Positions 62,054 to 64,000 of a stretch of DNA of 64,000 bases are shown here, piece by piece. This DNA is from Foliamicus sp965115835 (lineage in GTDB: Bacteria > Pseudomonadota > Gammaproteobacteria > Steroidobacterales > Foliamicaceae). The stretch is taken from NCBI GenBank assembly GCA_965115835.1, contig OZ220471.1:930001-994000 (forward strand). The letters run 5' to 3'. The first letter of the stretch is position 1, and every line of letters begins with the position of its first letter. The notes under the pieces were generated by a model. That model had not been told where the DNA came from, did not search any database, and saw only the letters and a list, made by a program, of their open reading frames with translations. A program made the translations under genes and the position numbers.

Positions 62054-64000
62054 ATGAACCCAACCGATTCCCCGCCCGATCCCCGGATCCGGGCGATCCC
62101 GCTCTCCCGTCTTGTTCTTGCGCCGGAGAACGCGCGCAAGACCCCGGCGGACGAGTCCGCCCACACCCAGCTCAAGGCCTCGATCGAGGCCCACGGCCTG
62201 CTGGAGAACCTCGTGGTTCGCGCCGACGGAACGGACGAAGAAGGCCGGGAGCGCTTCGCGGTCGTCGCCGGAGGCCGCCGGCTTGCGGCGCTCCAGGCGC
62301 TGGCTGCGGAAGGCGCGCTCGACGCCGGCGGCTCCGTACCCTGCCGGATCGCCGATGACAGCGACGCGGGGGAGCTGTCGCTGGCCGAGAACATGGTGCG
62401 CATTGCGATGCATCCGGCCGATCAGGTGGTCGCCTTCCGCGGGCTTGCCGGGTCGGGCCTGACCGTCGCCGCCATCGCGGCGCGCTTCGGCGTCTCCGGG
62501 CGCATCGTCGAGCAGCGGCTTCGCCTCGGCAACGCCGCGCCCGAACTGCTCGACGCCTGCCGCGCCGGGGAGATCGACCTCGAGATCCTCAAGGCGTTCG
62601 CGGTGACCACCGACCACGACCGCCAGCGCACAGTGTGGGAGCGGATCGCGGCCCAGGACTATCGCCCGTCCGCCTGGCAGGTAAGGCGCCTGCTCACCGA
62701 AGAGCGCGTGCCCGCCGGCTCGCCGATGGCGCGCTTCGTCGGCGTCGCCGCCTACGAGGCCGCGGGCGGTGCGGTGCTGCGCGACCTGTTCGCCGACGAG
62801 GACGAGAACGGCGTCTGGCTTGAAGACCCGAAGCTGCTGGGCGACCTCGCCATGGCGAAGCTCACGAACGCGGCCACCGAGCTGGCTACCCGCTGGAAGT
62901 GGGCCGAAGCCATGCCGGAGGTCGACTGGAACGCTACTGCGCGCTTCGGGCGCATCCACCCCGTGCCCGGTAAGCCGACCGATGCCGAGGCCGCCGAGAT
63001 TGAGCGGCTTCGCGCCCGCCACGACGAGCTGGCCAACATCGACGAGGACGAATGGACCGAAGAGCTGGAGGAAGAAGCCGGAGCCGTCGAAGCGCGCCTC
63101 GACGCGATCGAGGCCAGAGTCGAGGCGCGGGCGACATTCCGCGCCGGGGACTTCGCAATGGCCGGGTGCATCGCCACCATCGGACGCGACGGGACGCTGC
63201 AGGTCATCCAGGGGCTGGTGAGGCCCGAGGACATGCCGGAGAAGACCGGTACGCAGTCGAACGGCCATGACGCCGCCTCGCACGGCGGCGGAGAGACCGC
63301 CCCAGCCCCTCGCGTCGACGGCCCGGCCGCCGCCACGCCGGTCGCATCGCCCGCGGATCCGTGCGCCAGAGCCCGCGAGGAGGCGGGCGTCGGCATCCGT
63401 CTGGCCGACGACCTGCGCGCCATCCGCACCGCGCTGGTGAAGGCGCATCTGGCGGACGACTTCGAGGCCGCCTTCGACCTCGTGGTGTTCCAGCTCGCGC
63501 GCAGCGTGTTCGCGCAAGGCTACGGCGGTTCGTGGCATGCGCTGGACATCGCCTTCAAGGAGACCGCCGACCGACCGACCGCCCGAACCCACGACGACGA
63601 CTTCGCGGCCTGGAGTCCGGGCGAAGCGATGCTTGGCGATTGGTCGCGCCTGCCGTTCGAGTGGATGGAGGGCGACGACGACGCGGCCTGCTTCGCGGCC
63701 CTGCGCGCGCTGCCCCGCAAGGACAGGGAGAAGCTGTTCGCCGCCGCGGTGGCGAGGACCGTCAAGGGCCAGCTTGCGTTCGAGCACGACGCCCGTCCCG
63801 AACTGGAGGCCACCGTGGCTCGGCTCGGCATCGACTTTGCCGGTCATGTGCGCCCGGGCGCCGATCTGGTCTGGTCGCGGATGCGCAAGGATCGCATTGT
63901 GGCGATAGCCCGCGAGACGCTGGGTCCGGCCTGGGTGGCGGCGCGCTCGAAGTACCGCAAGGCCGATCTGGCGAAGGCGATGGAGGAGGCGTTTGCCGCC
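62054..64000 (+). CDS. ParB/Srx-domain protein (runs off window)
   Basis: At least 649 aa, open to the last base. The N-terminal ParB-like nuclease domain is clear: IPLSRLVLAPENARKTPADE, LKASIEAHGLLENLVV, RFAVVAGGRRLAALQAL, LSLAENMVRIAMHP. A helix-turn-helix of KorB/ParB type follows (TVAAIAARFGVSGRIVEQRL). A long acidic coiled region (NIDEDEWTEELEEEAGAVEA) lies near residues 330-350 and the C-terminal half is of unknown fold. Such long ParB-like proteins are common on plasmids and ICEs, with DNA-binding or partition-related roles. No ParA is seen in the window. Confidence 0.88.
   Translation, partial: MNPTDSPPDPRIRAIPLSRLVLAPENARKTPADESAHTQLKASIEAHGLLENLVVRADGTDEEGRERFAVVAGGRRLAALQALAAEGALDAGGSVPCRIADDSDAGELSLAENMVRIAMHPADQVVAFRGLAGSGLTVAAIAARFGVSGRIVEQRLRLGNAAPELLDACRAGEIDLEILKAFAVTTDHDRQRTVWERIAAQDYRPSAWQVRRLLTEERVPAGSPMARFVGVAAYEAAGGAVLRDLFADEDENGVWLEDPKLLGDLAMAKLTNAATELATRWKWAEAMPEVDWNATARFGRIHPVPGKPTDAEAAEIERLRARHDELANIDEDEWTEELEEEAGAVEARLDAIEARVEARATFRAGDFAMAGCIATIGRDGTLQVIQGLVRPEDMPEKTGTQSNGHDAASHGGGETAPAPRVDGPAAATPVASPADPCARAREEAGVGIRLADDLRAIRTALVKAHLADDFEAAFDLVVFQLARSVFAQGYGGSWHALDIAFKETADRPTARTHDDDFAAWSPGEAMLGDWSRLPFEWMEGDDDAACFAALRALPRKDREKLFAAAVARTVKGQLAFEHDARPELEATVARLGIDFAGHVRPGADLVWSRMRKDRIVAIARETLGPAWVAARSKYRKADLAKAMEEAFAA

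Overview
The window is GC-rich and Gram-negative in character. It holds TonB-dependent receptors, MacAB-type exporters, a relic of an autotransporter-like barrel and DsbD-type periplasmic folds. A proteobacterium, most likely a gammaproteobacterium, is the best guess. The heavy insertion-sequence load, several decayed genes and a secreted ankyrin-repeat protein would fit a host-associated or marine symbiont lineage, but that is inference. No tRNA, rRNA or CRISPR array was seen.

Layout. 1-2.3 kb is a graveyard of IS fragments (ISAs1, IS3 and an unassigned DDE family) plus the 3' end of a barrel gene. 2.3-5.2 kb carries a two-gene unit: an unrecognised 303-aa protein, and a RecQ-type helicase that is frameshifted and cut off by an IS. 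5.3-5.4 kb is a 121-bp MITE with perfect 9-bp target duplications. 5.45-18.5 kb is a large type I restriction-modification island, all on the minus strand: hsdM, a Fic protein, HepT toxin, an MntA antitoxin fused to HsdS, an RloC/PrrC-like anticodon nuclease candidate, an AAA ATPase plus DUF4276 pair, a collapsed second AAA/DUF4276 pair, and hsdR. Several junctions are 4-8 bp overlaps, which suggests coupled expression.

18.9-31.3 kb is metabolic: a secreted serine hydrolase, HyuA/HyuB hydantoinase-type subunits, an HMG-CoA-lyase-like enzyme, a CaiB-type CoA transferase, an IS1182-like element, then an operon of isochorismatase-fold amidohydrolase, VOC protein, methyltransferase and a small coiled protein. 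31.5-37 kb encodes two MacB transporters around one MacA adaptor. 37.2-52.5 kb contains paralogous surface genes: two FG-GAP/VCBS-like secreted proteins and two TonB receptors, each receptor with a long poly-G run just after the signal peptide. They are mixed with a Ppx/GppA phosphatase, an orphan AAA ATPase and IS insertions. The second receptor is cleanly split by an IS1182-like copy identical to the first but inverted.

52.5-64 kb is an integrative-element end. It has a truncated IS, two tandem tyrosine recombinases (the second decayed), a RadC-type protein, the ankyrin protein, and an operon-like run of MoxR/CobS-type AAA ATPase, a 48-aa protein, a DUF3150-like protein, a VWA/DUF2201 protein and a ParB-like protein that runs off the window.

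The most notable system is the restriction island. A HepT-MntA toxin-antitoxin pair, with the antitoxin physically fused to the specificity subunit, is nested with three other nucleotidyl-transfer, RNA-cleaving or Toprim-like effectors inside one hsd transcription unit.
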